Assembly: GCA_014529385.2 (NCBI GenBank)
Contig: CM043953.1
Location: 93,253,342 to 93,317,341 of the forward strand
Source: Adiantum capillus-veneris
Taxonomy: Eukaryota > Streptophyta > Polypodiopsida > Polypodiales > Pteridaceae
Direction of reading: 5' to 3'
DNA length: 64,000 bases
The number at the start of each line of letters is the position of its first letter. Positions within the stretch are counted from its first letter, which is position 1. The notes beneath the pieces are model-generated. The model worked only from the letters and a program-made list of their open reading frames with translations. It had not been told where the DNA came from and did no database searches. Made by a program: the position numbers and the translations under genes. This document shows, one piece after another, positions 33,232 through 44,666 of this stretch.

Positions 33232-36200
33232 ATGGGAGTTTTAAGGCCACAGCTTGTCTTAGGACAACAACCTCCGCTGCCAGGTGCTAGAATGTCGGTA
33301 GACATGAGATACATGCCAATGATGGAAGCATAAAATAAACCAATGCCAATACCAGCTACAATGTGGTATAGCAACCAAAGTGAGTACTACCCTTCGGAGC
33401 AGCAAAATGTGAGAGAAACACATGGAGTGGTGAGGCCGGTACAACCTCCACCTCCTGGGTTTCAGTCGAAAGAAAGAAGGTATGAAATGGATGAAAGTAC
33501 ATTGCGATTCATTGCAAATAGCGGCTTATCTAGTTCAAAGCTTGCTTATAGCCAAGAGGAAATGCTAAAAGAATCTCCTCAACCAGAGATAGATTGTCAC
33601 AAAAGTCGTGACAAACACTTGGTCAAACAATGTTCTCATACGGATATCACTGAAGTAAATGCCTATTGTCTTGAGTGTGGCATCACTCACTTGATCCCCG
33701 ATTGCCCGAAAAACCCGAACAATATCAGGAAAATCACGACAAATGTATTAGGGATTGTTCAGCTACCTAGTAGCTCAGAAAATGAAAATGTCGTACCAGT
33801 TCAAGTGGTTACGAGAGCACAAGCTCAAAAGAAATCTGATGAGAATCCAGAGACAAAGAACACGGAAAGTGACATGAGCCCAAAGACAGATGATGGACCA
33901 AAGACAAATGCACCTAGTCAGAAAACCAAGAGCAAACGAAATAGTTGGAAAGCTAGAAAGACTAGGATGAAAGCATGCAGGGAACGAGAGAAAAAATCCC
34001 TAGCTGAGAAGCTTACCGAAGCTGAGGAGAAGATAAAACAACATGAGAAAAAGGAGGCACCTTCCCTTACACAGATGGTTAAACCTCTAGAAGAACCATC
34101 CACGGATGAGAAACCCAGAAGTGCTAGTTCAGGAGGATCTGTGTTGGCAGAGAAGGTTAATGAGACATTAGATGCCCTCTTGAAAGCCTATGATGTGAGG
34201 CTCAAAAACAACCAAACCCAAGAACACAGGTGGATGACATATCCCTATGCGGAACTAGAAAAGCAAAGGTTTGAAATGTGCTAGAAAATGATTCAAACAG
34301 CCCAAGCTTTACTAGAACCACCAGTTGCAAAACCTGAGGATGTGATCCGTGTCATGCCTACACAAGTAATCCCACCAAACCGTGAACTAAAAGAGACATA
34401 TTCTAGTCATGAGCACAGACCAAACCTCAAAGACCCAGCATTAGAACCAAGGATAGTACTGAATACCACAGATAACTCGTCCGAGGGATTTCACCAAGCT
34501 ATACGTGAGGATTGTAAAGAGATAGATGGTCTTGACGAATTGTGGAAACAAGTCAGAGAGGCCAATGAAGCCGATGACCTAAGAAGACGAGTAGACACGA
34601 CTGGTGATGAACGAGGAGTGTTTCTACCACCAATAGAGGAATTTGAGACTAGATCTCAAATGAATCTAGATGTGCGATCGTATTGGGGTGACAAAGGATC
34701 TGTACAATCTATGGATAGTCAACCCCATTCGCTAATAACACTACCGTCCTACATGGGAGAGTACGAGACCAAGTCAGATGTGGTTGCAGTCCCATCACAG
34801 AGACTGTCTCCCAACAAGGCCATCGATTCAAAGGGGCTAGTAGATATTCTATCTACCCCAGTCACCTGTACAATAATGTTAGCCGAGTTGCTCAGAATAA
34901 GACCAAACATGTGGGCTTATGTGGGTAAATGTCTAGAAAAATTTGGTGTAAAAACCCCAATGACTCAAATCGAGGAAGGCATCAAAGAGCTTGAAATGCC
35001 TCAACTAAATACTAGGCCAGTGCCATTAAACAAGGTAGGCGAGTATTACAAGGGAGAAGATGGAAACACCACCCTTCCTATGGAATTTAATGGTGTAAAA
35101 ACCATGGCAATCCTTGACAATGGAGCTTGTGTGGCCATTGCAACCAAAGAGGTTTGGAAAAAATGGGAAAAACCTGCCTTGATATCCACACGAATGACCC
35201 TGCAGCTTGCAGATGGACACAAGGAAAAGCCCCTAGGACTGCTAGAAAAATCACTTGTTACTTCTTGTGGCATTGAATATGAACACACTTTTGTTGTTGT
35301 TGACTTTGGCAAGAAGAACAACTATGACATCATTCTGGGAAGACCATTCATGCGAAAATTGAAAATGGTCCAAGATTGGGGTTATGACCATATATACCTA
35401 AGACATATGGAAACCATAACAAAGATAAACTTGAGGGACCATAGCTATAGGGATGTGATGAGAACACCGGTTGAGGAGTTTGATTCCGCCACAGTAGCAG
35501 GATCAGAACTTCCAGCTTCGTTAGGTAAGCCTAAAGAACTATGGATGTGTGGAGCTTCACAATGTGGTAGCTTGAAACATGAGGAATGTATCCTAGAGAG
35601 GGTTATAGAGGATAGGGACTATATCCTAGAACCATTTCTTGAAGAAGAGTTAGAGCCTTTTGGATGGGAACACATCTTGGCTACTCTGGACGTGTGCGCC
35701 ATGGAGGATGCTCCCACAACAAAGTTTTGTGATGAAAATGGCTATGATGTCATTCCTTATTTTGCAGTGAGTGTAATCCAGGAAAACGAAGAGATCCAGA
35801 AATCAACAAGCTCTCGAAATAAGGAGAAAACAAAGAAATGTGGAGAATCAAAAGATCAAGAAGACGACGAGTTCTATGACTCTGTAGAACACTTCGAGCT
35901 TCAAGAAGATCAACGACCCGGGAATCAATGTCATCGCTACACGAATAAAGTGCATCAAAAGTGGATTCCAAAGTCCTCCGTGAAGACACAACCACCACAA
36001 GCATCCTCATACATGGCTCCTAATAAGGATGCAAAGACTCAGCTAGGAGGAATACGACCAGAGCAACGAGCTAACAATGCTCTAATCAATGGACTAGAAA
36101 AGTCCTCCAAGAAACTACCACCAATGAGCAAACAGATAGTAACTTTCCACTACCAGCCAAAAAATAAAGGGAAAGTACAAGAATTCAACCTTGCTGAGGA

Positions 36201-36828
36201 TAGTAGCGATAGTGATGAATCTTACGACATCCCCTATCATCAACTCAGGCCATCACTATCACCAACCCCTTCAGCAACAACCATGACAGGTCAAAAGAAC
36301 AGGACAACAAGTCAAAGCCAAAAATCTCGACAAATCTGGATACCAAAAAGCCAGATCGGCCAAAAACAGATATGGATCAAGAAGACAAAGATCTCTAATG
36401 ACAAATCACGAGATCCAACACCAAAACAAAAACAAGGAAAGCGTGCACGAACGGGTAAGAATATCACAAAGTCGCAAGCTTTCACAAGTCAGGTTTGGGC
36501 TCCAAAGAAGTTGATTCAATCACAAAAAAGTAAGGAATTCATTTGGATTCCAAAACAACCACAGTATCAACTTTCAAAGCCTAAATCCCATCCCCAACCA
36601 AGCGTACAAGAGCTGAAGCAAAGACCACTGTCGACTCAAACAACAAAAAGGTGGATCCCAAAGAAGTCTCTTCAAACACAAACGAAGCACGGGCAAGTAT
36701 GGGTTCCCAAACGAGAGCCAACAACAAAACAGCCAATAATCGCAAAGAAATGGGTCCCAAAGAAGAACAACAAAACTGTTGTCAGTGCATCGCCGCTTGA
36801 ATTCTTACAATTCTTCCTACGATTATAA
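33232..36828 (+). pseudogene. gag-pro: G3 gag C-terminus, zinc knuckle, aspartic protease and W-x-P-K tail
   Basis: One frame spans about 1,199 codons with only two stops: TAA at 33331 and TAG at 34282, where relative G4 has a Lys codon. In order there is a GVLRPQLVLGQQPPLPG segment homologous to G4; a degenerate zinc knuckle with CLECGITHLIPDC; a basic and coiled region (KARKTRMKACRERE); and a retropepsin-type protease with ILDNGACV (Asp at codon 277 counted from 34288) and ILGRPF about 72 residues later. A long Lys/Gln/Ser-rich tail contains seven W-x-P-K motifs (for example KWIPK, VWAPK, VWVPK). The D-N-G-A active site differs from the usual D-S/T-G. No pol follows. Confidence 0.84.
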
Positions 36829-38540
36829 TACAGTTAGAAGAGAGCAAGTCGCTTCAATCAAGCAACGATACAGGAGCTTCAAAGACCATTACATTGCTTA
36901 GAATAGGAAGCCTCGCCAACAAATGCCAATAAGCAAATTGCTTATACCCACATCTTGCACAACATAAATCTTTTCCATGCATTGACTGTGTATGCATAAT
37001 AGGGCTACATTACAAGGCGTGCATAGGCACAAATTTTAATTGCCCAAGCACAACACATACCCTTTGCGATACCCTGTTGTAAAGGATGACTCCAAATAGG
37101 AAGGGGGGAGGCATTCTGAATGCGGACCTAACATTATGACTATTAGAGGGCAATGATTTGAGAGAGGCATTGAATTTTTGCATTTTATTGTGATAATTTT
37201 TTGACGAAATTTAGAGTATATGCCCTTATAGTAGTGTTACAGTGGAGTATGGGGACAAAATCCATATATGAGCACCTACGGACATGTGTATAGTGTACAT
37301 AGCATTTAGATTTCTATTTGAATTATTTTTCTTATGTTGAGTTGTTTTAAGATTTTCTTTGTTTATTAATAAGAAAAAAATAAAAAAATCCATAATCCAC
37401 ATGAAGAAAAGACTGACGAGAGGCCTGAGCACTACAAAGAGAAGAAGGTACAGGAAAACGATGAAACTTCACGAAGTATGTCTCAGCAGCCACTACAACA
37501 GCCGAAGAACTTGTCACAAAGCAGTGTCAACATGCAACCGACAAGTCATACAAGTGAGAGTCGAGTAGATAAGCCACAAAATGAGTGAGGTGTTAGTCCC
37601 AAAGCTTCAAGTAATATTCTCTGTGGTCTAAGCGTCTTAGCTATTCTAGGTACTGCTCAAGCTGGAAGAGTTGAGCATATTTACGTTGTGTCGCTCATGC
37701 TGGTATAGGTGAGCAAAAGAGTCGAAGTCTAAGTACTTAAGTCTGGTGAAGTGAAGGAGAAGGTCTAAAAGACACTCACGTACTGAGCACAGTGAGATAC
37801 GAGTGGAGAAACTTCTACGTCGACAACCCTTCTTGGAAAGGTGGAAGCTATTGAGACATCTTTTGATGTCACATGTGCTACATTTATTCCTCGAAACACC
37901 CATCATCTCCTTATTTCACATTGCATGCTTTTGGTGACAAATTTCTCATATGCATATAGAGTGTCCCATAATTGGCACTTGCATCAGGCACTCTTTCCGT
38001 GTTTCACCCAAGCACACACCTTTCATGAACATGTACTTCACGTTCAACTGCTCAACTCCAATAAGAGCGTATACCAAAGGCATTTTTTTCCCACTGGGTT
38101 TTTTCCCTTTGGTCATCCAGGTTTTAGACCTTAATCTAAAGACACCTATCACCATCCTCTTGTACATATTCCTTCTATATCAACAATAAGTAAATGCTAC
38201 TCAAATCAATTGACAAATGAATTGCAACACTAATTTCAGATCATAACATACTTCTCCTCAATGGCGAGTTGAAGAATGGCCTGCAATGACAAAGCTGCAG
38301 ACAACACTAACAACATGATTGCACAGGAACAAAGAAGTCCCCAATGAAGAAGAGTAGACATAAAAGTAATCAGAGGATCTCAAAAGATGAATGGTTATGA
38401 TGATAGATGTTGGCTCTAATGGATCATAGTTCTTATTGTGGTTCGACAAAGTTACAAGCAGTGCAACAGATGAAACCAAAACGACAGGACAGACCACATC
38501 GCCATCGACAATCAGGTCATGTCGGGGACGACATGAACGC
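36829..38540 (+). other. G3 3' non-coding region
   Basis: 1.7 kb between the protease-tail ORF and the polypurine tract, with no recognised gene. A second purine stretch (aggaaggggggagg, about 37098-37111) resembles a polypurine tract and could be a central or relict one. Confidence 0.45.
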
Positions 38541-38552
38541 GGAAGGGGGGAG

Positions 38553-39517
38553 TGTTGACCGCTGGGTCAACAACACAACATAACTCAAGTTTTGTACCAA
38601 AGTTTTATCTTTTGCGAGTTATGAAATGCTGTGGATTATGGCTATAAACGTCATTTGTAATGAGTAGTTATTCTAGTTTCAGAAGCCGGGGGTGCAATGG
38701 CACTTCTAGATTGTAAATACAAAGCCATTTGAACCTTTCAACCCCATTTTTGGTTAAACCTAAGGTAGCCTTAGTATATAAGGTGCCTAGGTCATTTTGT
38801 AAAGAAAGAATTTTAATCATAATCAAAAACTTTAGCGCTGTCATCTACTGTGTGTGAGAGAGAAAGAGAGTGAGCGTGAGCTTTATCCTCTCGCTACGCC
38901 CGGCTCGCTCAACACATTGGAGATCCAACTGCACCATTGTTGTAGACTCGAGGAGAGCTACGCGACAACGCCAAGCATTCCACGTGAGACGAAGCGCACA
39001 CGTCGACGCATCTACGAGCTATTTATGGCCGTAAGTGTATCAAACAATGTCTGTTTTCTGCGTGCTAGTAGTCTATAGAATCGTGGCGACATAAGCTACG
39101 CATAGGTACTCATAAATTTTAGTTTCGGGCACTTTCAAAATTCTGCTCTGTCATCCTACGCGTTTTCCACAGATGGGTTTAGAGTGAGGGTTTTGAGTGT
39201 AGAAGCGTAGGGACAGGTGTATCCTAGTGAGGGGATGGTGTTCCTTAAGTTTCGTACGAATCTGGCATGATTAGGTGAGTTACCTTCCGTATGTGTGTAT
39301 GCGGCTTGGTGGGGTAGTTGAGAGCAGTGAGGTTCTTGATTGTGGTTTAGTTGGCGTTCCAGAGTGTTGTATATATGTGTAGGATGGTCTCATCTTGACA
39401 AGCTAAAGAGATTTCCTCCGTGTGCCTATCGTGTCATCTGTGTCCTCGATTGACATTATGTTGATCTAGGTAGTGTTTGCATGCACTTCATGGGTGTGTG
39501 AGTCGCTCCGTCCAACA
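38553..39517 (+). repeat. G3 3' LTR (965 bp)
   Basis: TGTTGACCGC...TCCAACA, with polypurine tract immediately upstream and ACCAT immediately downstream. Its last bases resemble the G4 LTR end (CGTCCAACA), which supports kinship. Confidence 0.88.
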
Positions 39518-39689
39518 ACCATATCAAACGCAAGCGGGAATGAGATTTCACCCCTTTCAAGCTAGAAGGTTATGGGTTTATGGGTTCAATACGTTTGAAA
39601 GATTTAAGATTGTCCTCATTGCCATTATTGGATAGCTTTTTGACTCGCAAGTTGAAAGGGGTATAGTTTGGTGCTTAAGAATGACGGTT

Positions 39690-40075
39690 GTGTGCATCTT
39701 TTCATCACCAAGACTTGGTGAAAAACGTTTGGAAACGCAAGTTAAATGTCCTTGGTGAAGGCTTAAGGTTTAGTTTCATCAGCAAGTTTGGTAGATAGCG
39801 TTTGGAAATGCAAGCTAAATGTCCTTGGTGAAGGCTCAAGGTTTACTTTCATCACCAAGCCTTGGTAGAAAACGTTTGAAAATGCAAGGTAAAAGTCGTT
39901 GGTGAAGGCTCAAGGATTGGTTTCATCACCAAGCCATGGTGGACAACGTTTGAAACGCAAGGTAAAAGTCCTTGGTGAAGGCTCAAGGATTGATTTTCAT
40001 CACCAGGCCTTGGCGGACAGCGTTTGGAAACGCAAATTAAAAGTCCTTGGTGTAACTGGCTCAAGGATCAGATAA
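39690..40075 (+). repeat. About 72-bp tandem repeat, five copies
   Basis: The words cttggtgaaggctcaagg, tttcatcaccaag and aacgtttggaaacgcaag recur every 70-75 bp. The array lies in the right body of the inverted-repeat element, just past the G3 insertion point. Tandem arrays of this kind are common inside DNA transposons. Confidence 0.85.
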
Positions 40076-43000
40076 ACTGAATGTAGTTATGGTCGTTCAA
40101 GAGCAATGATGGAGGTGATTTGGAGACTCGCTAGGGTTGTGGTGTTGTGGTTGGGTGTCGTGGTGGCTTCCGTTTGCAGGGTTGTCACCGCATTGTCATC
40201 ATCTTCTAAGGCGGCAGGGAAGATAACATAGTCGTATGCAAGGGTAGCAACACCATGGTCGACTACTAAGTAAGGGGCTTCTAATGGAGCAATAAAAGCT
40301 TCCATGATGGCGGTGTCAACTTTGCCTGCATTTGATTCGACTGGGTTGGCTGCAAGAAGGTCGAGGATCCCGTCTGGAGTTGCGGCATGCACCATCAGTG
40401 GGCTTGCAGAATGCGCCTTGGCTGGGCTTGCCTTATGAGCAGACATGGGTTCTACGTCTAGTACAAGTTCTGCAAGAGCCAGGTTCTGCATGCAGGAAGT
40501 GTTTGCGCCATAAGCGGAGAGCAAGGCAGGGTGTGTGCGGTTGCCACGGGACCTTCAGACTTGAAAGCGAAGCACCTCACCATAGCAAAAGGTCCATCGA
40601 AGGCATGCAAGGCTCGCCGTAGGGTTGAGAGGGGAACCAGAATGAGGTTCCTTGCCCATAGCAGAGGATGCACAGTGGGCATTGCGAGGGACATGGCAGG
40701 AGGCAGCATGATGGGGCATTTCAAGCGCGTAAGCAGCCACCAAGGTAATGTGCAGAGGTTGTTGGGTATGCGCAGTGACTGCACGGCGGGGCTCCTTAGA
40801 GGGGATACGGGATCTTTTGGGTGCTAAGAACTCACTGAGAGAGAAGTAAGAAAGAGAGAGAGAAAGGCTGCTAAGCCTGACACAGAGATATGCAGAGGAA
40901 ATAAGGGAATGCCAAGAAGTAGTGGCATGGATTGTTGTGTTGATCTACGTCATGCACGTACTTAGAAACAAGAATAGAGAGCAACTACAAGACTGTGCGA
41001 CGTTCATTGGAATGCAGACGTTTGTGCCAACTCACGTAGCAACAGCGATTCCGACCACGATGATGATGAAGGTGAAGTGGAGGAAACAACTATATTATAG
41101 AAGCCCATGCGCTCGCCTATTCCCACTATCGGCTACAACATGGCATATCGTCCTCTGCCACTACTGGTGGATACAAGTTGTAGAATCTGCTGCCACTACA
41201 AGCCGACAGAGGGGAGCTCATTCAGGTTGGCAAAGGGAATGGTTTCTCGTTTGAGAAATTACATGATAGTAATGTAGAGCCTAGGGCGGCATCATGAGTA
41301 GCACATTTTTTACCCTCTTGTATGGCGCACAATTCTATCACTTTTGTGTACTACAAAGCTAAAAGCATAAGATTTGAGTTCCTCTTATGATCGTCACTTA
41401 CAACATCTTGGAGGGGTACCTGCTCATAGTTTATCAAACTAAGCACACCTATAGGGCATAAAGTTGATACAGGAAAAGAAAACTGTTATGATCATTTAGG
41501 AAGAGAACACTTTCTTCTGCTCAAGGATGGATTGAGGGTATTGTATGTCATATAATCATCATTCACAATCTCAGGTCGATGGCCAGCTGTGCTTACATCA
41601 TGAGAGCAATATTGGCTACTTGACGATTGTTGATAGCAAATAGTGGAACACAAAGAGTGAGAGGAAGACCTGAGGCCAATGAGATGAAGGCCCATAGCGG
41701 TGATGAGACCTTTGATTTTAATGATGGGGCCATGTACTCCCGTGGAACTTCAATGTATCATTCACTAGCATTGAGTTGTTTCTCATTTTGCTACTTTAAC
41801 GTTTTGTCCCTAATATTGTTGATCTTTTAGGAAAAGGTCATGATAAAGAGGTTACTCAACTTAAAAATCATCCTCTAGGGGAGAGATACATAATAGATGT
41901 GGAAGATGGCATAACAAGCAGAGTATGGAATGTGAGTACAGAAGGTAACACTATTGCATAGAGGATAGAAGTTGTTTCTTGGCACTTAGTGCATTGCTAA
42001 ATAAATTCATGAATTGATGTTTGAATTTTAGACTAATAGACCCCTAATCTCTTCACTCTTTACATTGTTTGATGTAATGAGGAATGGGTGTCTCTTATAG
42101 CATTGTGTGTCATCTTGACATGAGCATTGTAATCTTTAGGATTGACACATTAACGTAAGCTCCATCTCCTCCCCTATGGTACAACTAGCTTGCAAGTAAT
42201 TGAAAGCTCCCAACTTTAAAATCGCTCTTCTTTGTTCAATCAAGGTCTTCTCTGAATTCATTTTAGCAAAATTCATGATCCAGACGACCATCAAGGAACC
42301 CATTCAATGTTAAAAAGTTATACATCTTGAAAACTGTCATATATACCTACATGAGCTTTACCAACAATTATGGTCAGCTCCTCGTTGCATAGTACCCTTT
42401 TTGGACTACTAAATTAGAAAGTAATATGAGAAATCCCCTAACAATCCTCCTTATGTTGTGTGGTTTGATCACCAAATACAACAATGCTTGACTACTTGTT
42501 TTTCATTAGATAGTGCTTAAACTTTTTAATAGCATAAACCATGCATAGGAATTTTGTAATTCTTTTCCACATTGTTTAGCTATCTATTAGTGTAAAAAAT
42601 AGGAAAATCCATATTCCCAGCTCCAGGTTGAGCTAATATGTAGTGTACTTCATAAACAATGGTACCTTACATGGTAAAATTGTCAAGATTTAGAGAGAGA
42701 GAGAGAGAGAGAGAAATGAAGATAATTTTTGTGTCATAGAAACTATCCCAAGAGACCTCAAAAGAATATATTTTGAGCTTGATACTCAAGAGGAAGAGGG
42801 GGGGGGGATCACTTATAGAAAAAAAAACGTTCATACAAGCTAGTACTTGATTGTTTCTTTAAAGCCAAATGGTTTTATACCATTGAAGAAGCATGTGGCC
42901 CTTGGAAGAGTCTTTTCTACATTGGGAGTGGTCTATCTAATTGAGAGGAGAATCAAAACATACCATGGCACTTATGATAAAACGAGATAATATATCTTGG

Positions 43001-43136
43001 GTTTGAAATAGATGGGACAAGTGGCATTCCATAACAAGCTTAGATCCAATGTTGCAATTGACTAGCTCACTTTGATTTTTGTAGCCATCCAAAGCTTAAA
43101 AACACAATAAAAATATGGGACTCCAATGAATTTTTC
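40076..43136. other. Right body of the inverted-repeat element
   Basis: It contains a GC-richer part (40.1-41.3 kb) with overlapping open frames on both strands, the longest 146 codons on minus (40087-40524, Ala-rich), none with recognisable motifs. From 41.3 kb it is AT-rich with a short (GA)n (about 42692-42714) and a G run (42800-42808). No transposase motif is found. Confidence 0.4.
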
Positions 43137-43188
43137 CCCTTGCTCGCTTTTGGTTGCTCGTTGTCCGCTCGTTAAATGATAGCACCCC
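43137..43188 (-). repeat. Right terminal inverted repeat of the 13-kb element
   Basis: Read inward (minus) it starts GGGGTGCTATCATTTAACG and contains GAGCG, CGAGCAAC and GCGAGCAA words. It pairs with 30110-30160. Confidence 0.78.
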
Positions 43189-43195
43189 TTTTTAT

Positions 43196-44380
43196 GTAAC
43201 CCTGAGACTGCATGAATTTGTCGAATTTTTGATACCACTGTCTTGAACCTTGCTTAAAGCCATAGATTTCATTTTTAAGTCTACAAACCAATTTTGCCCT
43301 CGTTCGCTTTTGGGTTGCACATACAAAATCCTCTGGTTGTTGCATGTAGACATGTTCATCCAGATCCCCGTGAAGAAATGTTGTGTTCACGTCTATTTGG
43401 AAAAGTTCCATGTCCTGGATAGCAACCAAGCCAAGCACACTGCAAAGTGTAATCATCTTGACTACTGGAGAGAAAATCTCATCAAAATCCACACCTTTTT
43501 GCTGCTTGAAACCCTTGGCAATTAGACGAGTCTTGTATCTAGGCTCAAGATCTTCTATTGTATACTTCTTCTTGTATACCCACTTGCAAGGTAAAGCATT
43601 TTTGCCTTTTGGTAATTTAACCAAATCCCATGTCTCATTAGACACAATTGAATTGTATTCTGATTGCATAGCCTGCTTCCACTTAACGCTATCAACCATT
43701 TGTATGGATTTTTTGTAGCAGGTTGGCTCTCCACTGTTAGTGCCCAAAATGTGGTGTATACCTGGCTCAAACCGCTCGGGTGCACACAATACTCTTACAA
43801 AGCATCTCAATGCCTGACTGCTAGAATCTGCTCTCTCCTTAGCAATAGTAGTATCTTGCACTTGAGGATTAAGTGCAACACTACTGAACTGAGCTGGTTC
43901 GGAGGCTACATCCTCAAAATGAACGTGTCTATACTCAACTTCTTTGATGGGCTTCTTGTGCATTTTTTAATCATTGAAAATCACGTGTGAGCTACGAATG
44001 ACTTTGTTGGATTTTGGGTGCCAAAGACGATAGCCCATCTTTCCATTTGCACCATAGCTGATAAAAATTCATTTGTGATCTAGGATCTAACTTGCAACAG
44101 AGTTCTTTGGGCATGTGTACATATGCCTCACATCCAAATACACATAAATGCTCATAGCTTGGCATTTTCCTAGTCCGTAATTTATCTGGAATTTTGAAAT
44201 TCAAAGGAGAACTAGGTCATCTATTGATGATGTGCACTGCTATTAGAACAGCTTCCCCCCAAAACTCTGGAGTAAGCTTTCTCCATAGAAATCATAGAGA
44301 TACTCACTCTTGAATGGTGCAATTCATTCTTTCAGCTATCCCACTTTGTGCAAATGTGTATAAAGCAGTAAATTGCAGAC
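43196..44380 (-). pseudogene. pol: Ty1-B integrase C-terminus and reverse transcriptase N-terminus
   Basis: From 44380: a conserved AERMN-type motif with the catalytic Glu, VFGCEAYVHMPKEL, then a shift and a 263-codon frame with NETWDLVKLPKGKNALPCKWVYKKK (in part), KTRLIAKGFKQ, FDEIFSPVVKM, FLHGDLDEHVYMQQPE. It stops at the inverted-repeat element boundary (43195), and the remainder, including YVDD, is at 30102. The first catalytic Asp region reads FQIDVNTTFLHGDL, so Asp is present. Confidence 0.87.
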
Positions 44381-44385
44381 AAATG

Positions 44386-44579
44386 TGAAGGAGTACGAGC
44401 GGAAGTGCGACGCGAGAGAGAGTGCGAGAAGAAGAGCACAACGATATGGTGAACTCGCTCTACTGTAATGTGTAGAGCATAGTGAGTTCTTATTAGGTTT
44501 TTACAAAAGAATATGTGTACATACCTGGCGGCCCGTCCACTTACCTAGGCGACCACATTGGGCTTTATACCCCAACAAC
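44386..44579 (-). repeat. Ty1-A 3' LTR (194 bp)
   Basis: TG...CA termini in minus orientation, with the tract AAGTGGGAGGT (44580-44590) directly upstream in element orientation. It carries an extra AC relative to the 5' LTR. Confidence 0.93.
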
Positions 44580-44666
44580 CTCCCACTTAAAGTCCAATGT
44601 GGTACTTTAAGTGTGAGAGAAGCTACTATACAAGCTAATATACAAGAGATGTAGAGAAGTGATGTA

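Larger units (their letters stand above)
32233..39522 (+). mobile_element. G3: gag-protease-only Ty3-type LTR retrotransposon
   Basis: LTRs at 32238-33136 and 38553-39517 share start TGTTGACCGC. The 3' LTR ends CGTCCAACA, and the flanking duplication ACCAT is exact (32233-32237, 39518-39522). A polypurine tract ggaaggggggag lies at 38541-38552. The internal region encodes gag C-terminus, zinc knuckle and protease but no reverse transcriptase or integrase. The end of the 5' LTR, primer-binding site, leader and gag capsid domain seen in relative G4 are deleted. Confidence 0.88.
30110..43188. mobile_element. 13.1-kb element with terminal inverted repeats and 7-bp target duplication
   Basis: The left end starts GGGGTAGTATCACTT and the right end, read inward, GGGGTGCTATCATTT. 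Similarity extends about 50 bp and includes GAGCG and AAAAGCGAGCAA. The flanks are TTTTTAT at 30103-30109 and again at 43189-43195. Excision in silico rejoins the Ty1-B reverse transcriptase frame. About 7.3 kb of it is the nested G3, leaving about 5.8 kb of own sequence without a recognisable transposase. I infer a non-autonomous cut-and-paste DNA transposon and cannot place its superfamily. Confidence 0.8.

Noticed and set aside
40087-40784. Alanine-rich overlapping frames on both strands as a transposase
   Set aside because: No catalytic or zinc-finger motif is visible and open frames overlap on both strands, as expected of GC-richer non-coding DNA.
43250-43990. Plus-strand frames of 91-111 codons
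   Set aside because: They are shadows of the minus-strand Ty1-B reverse transcriptase.
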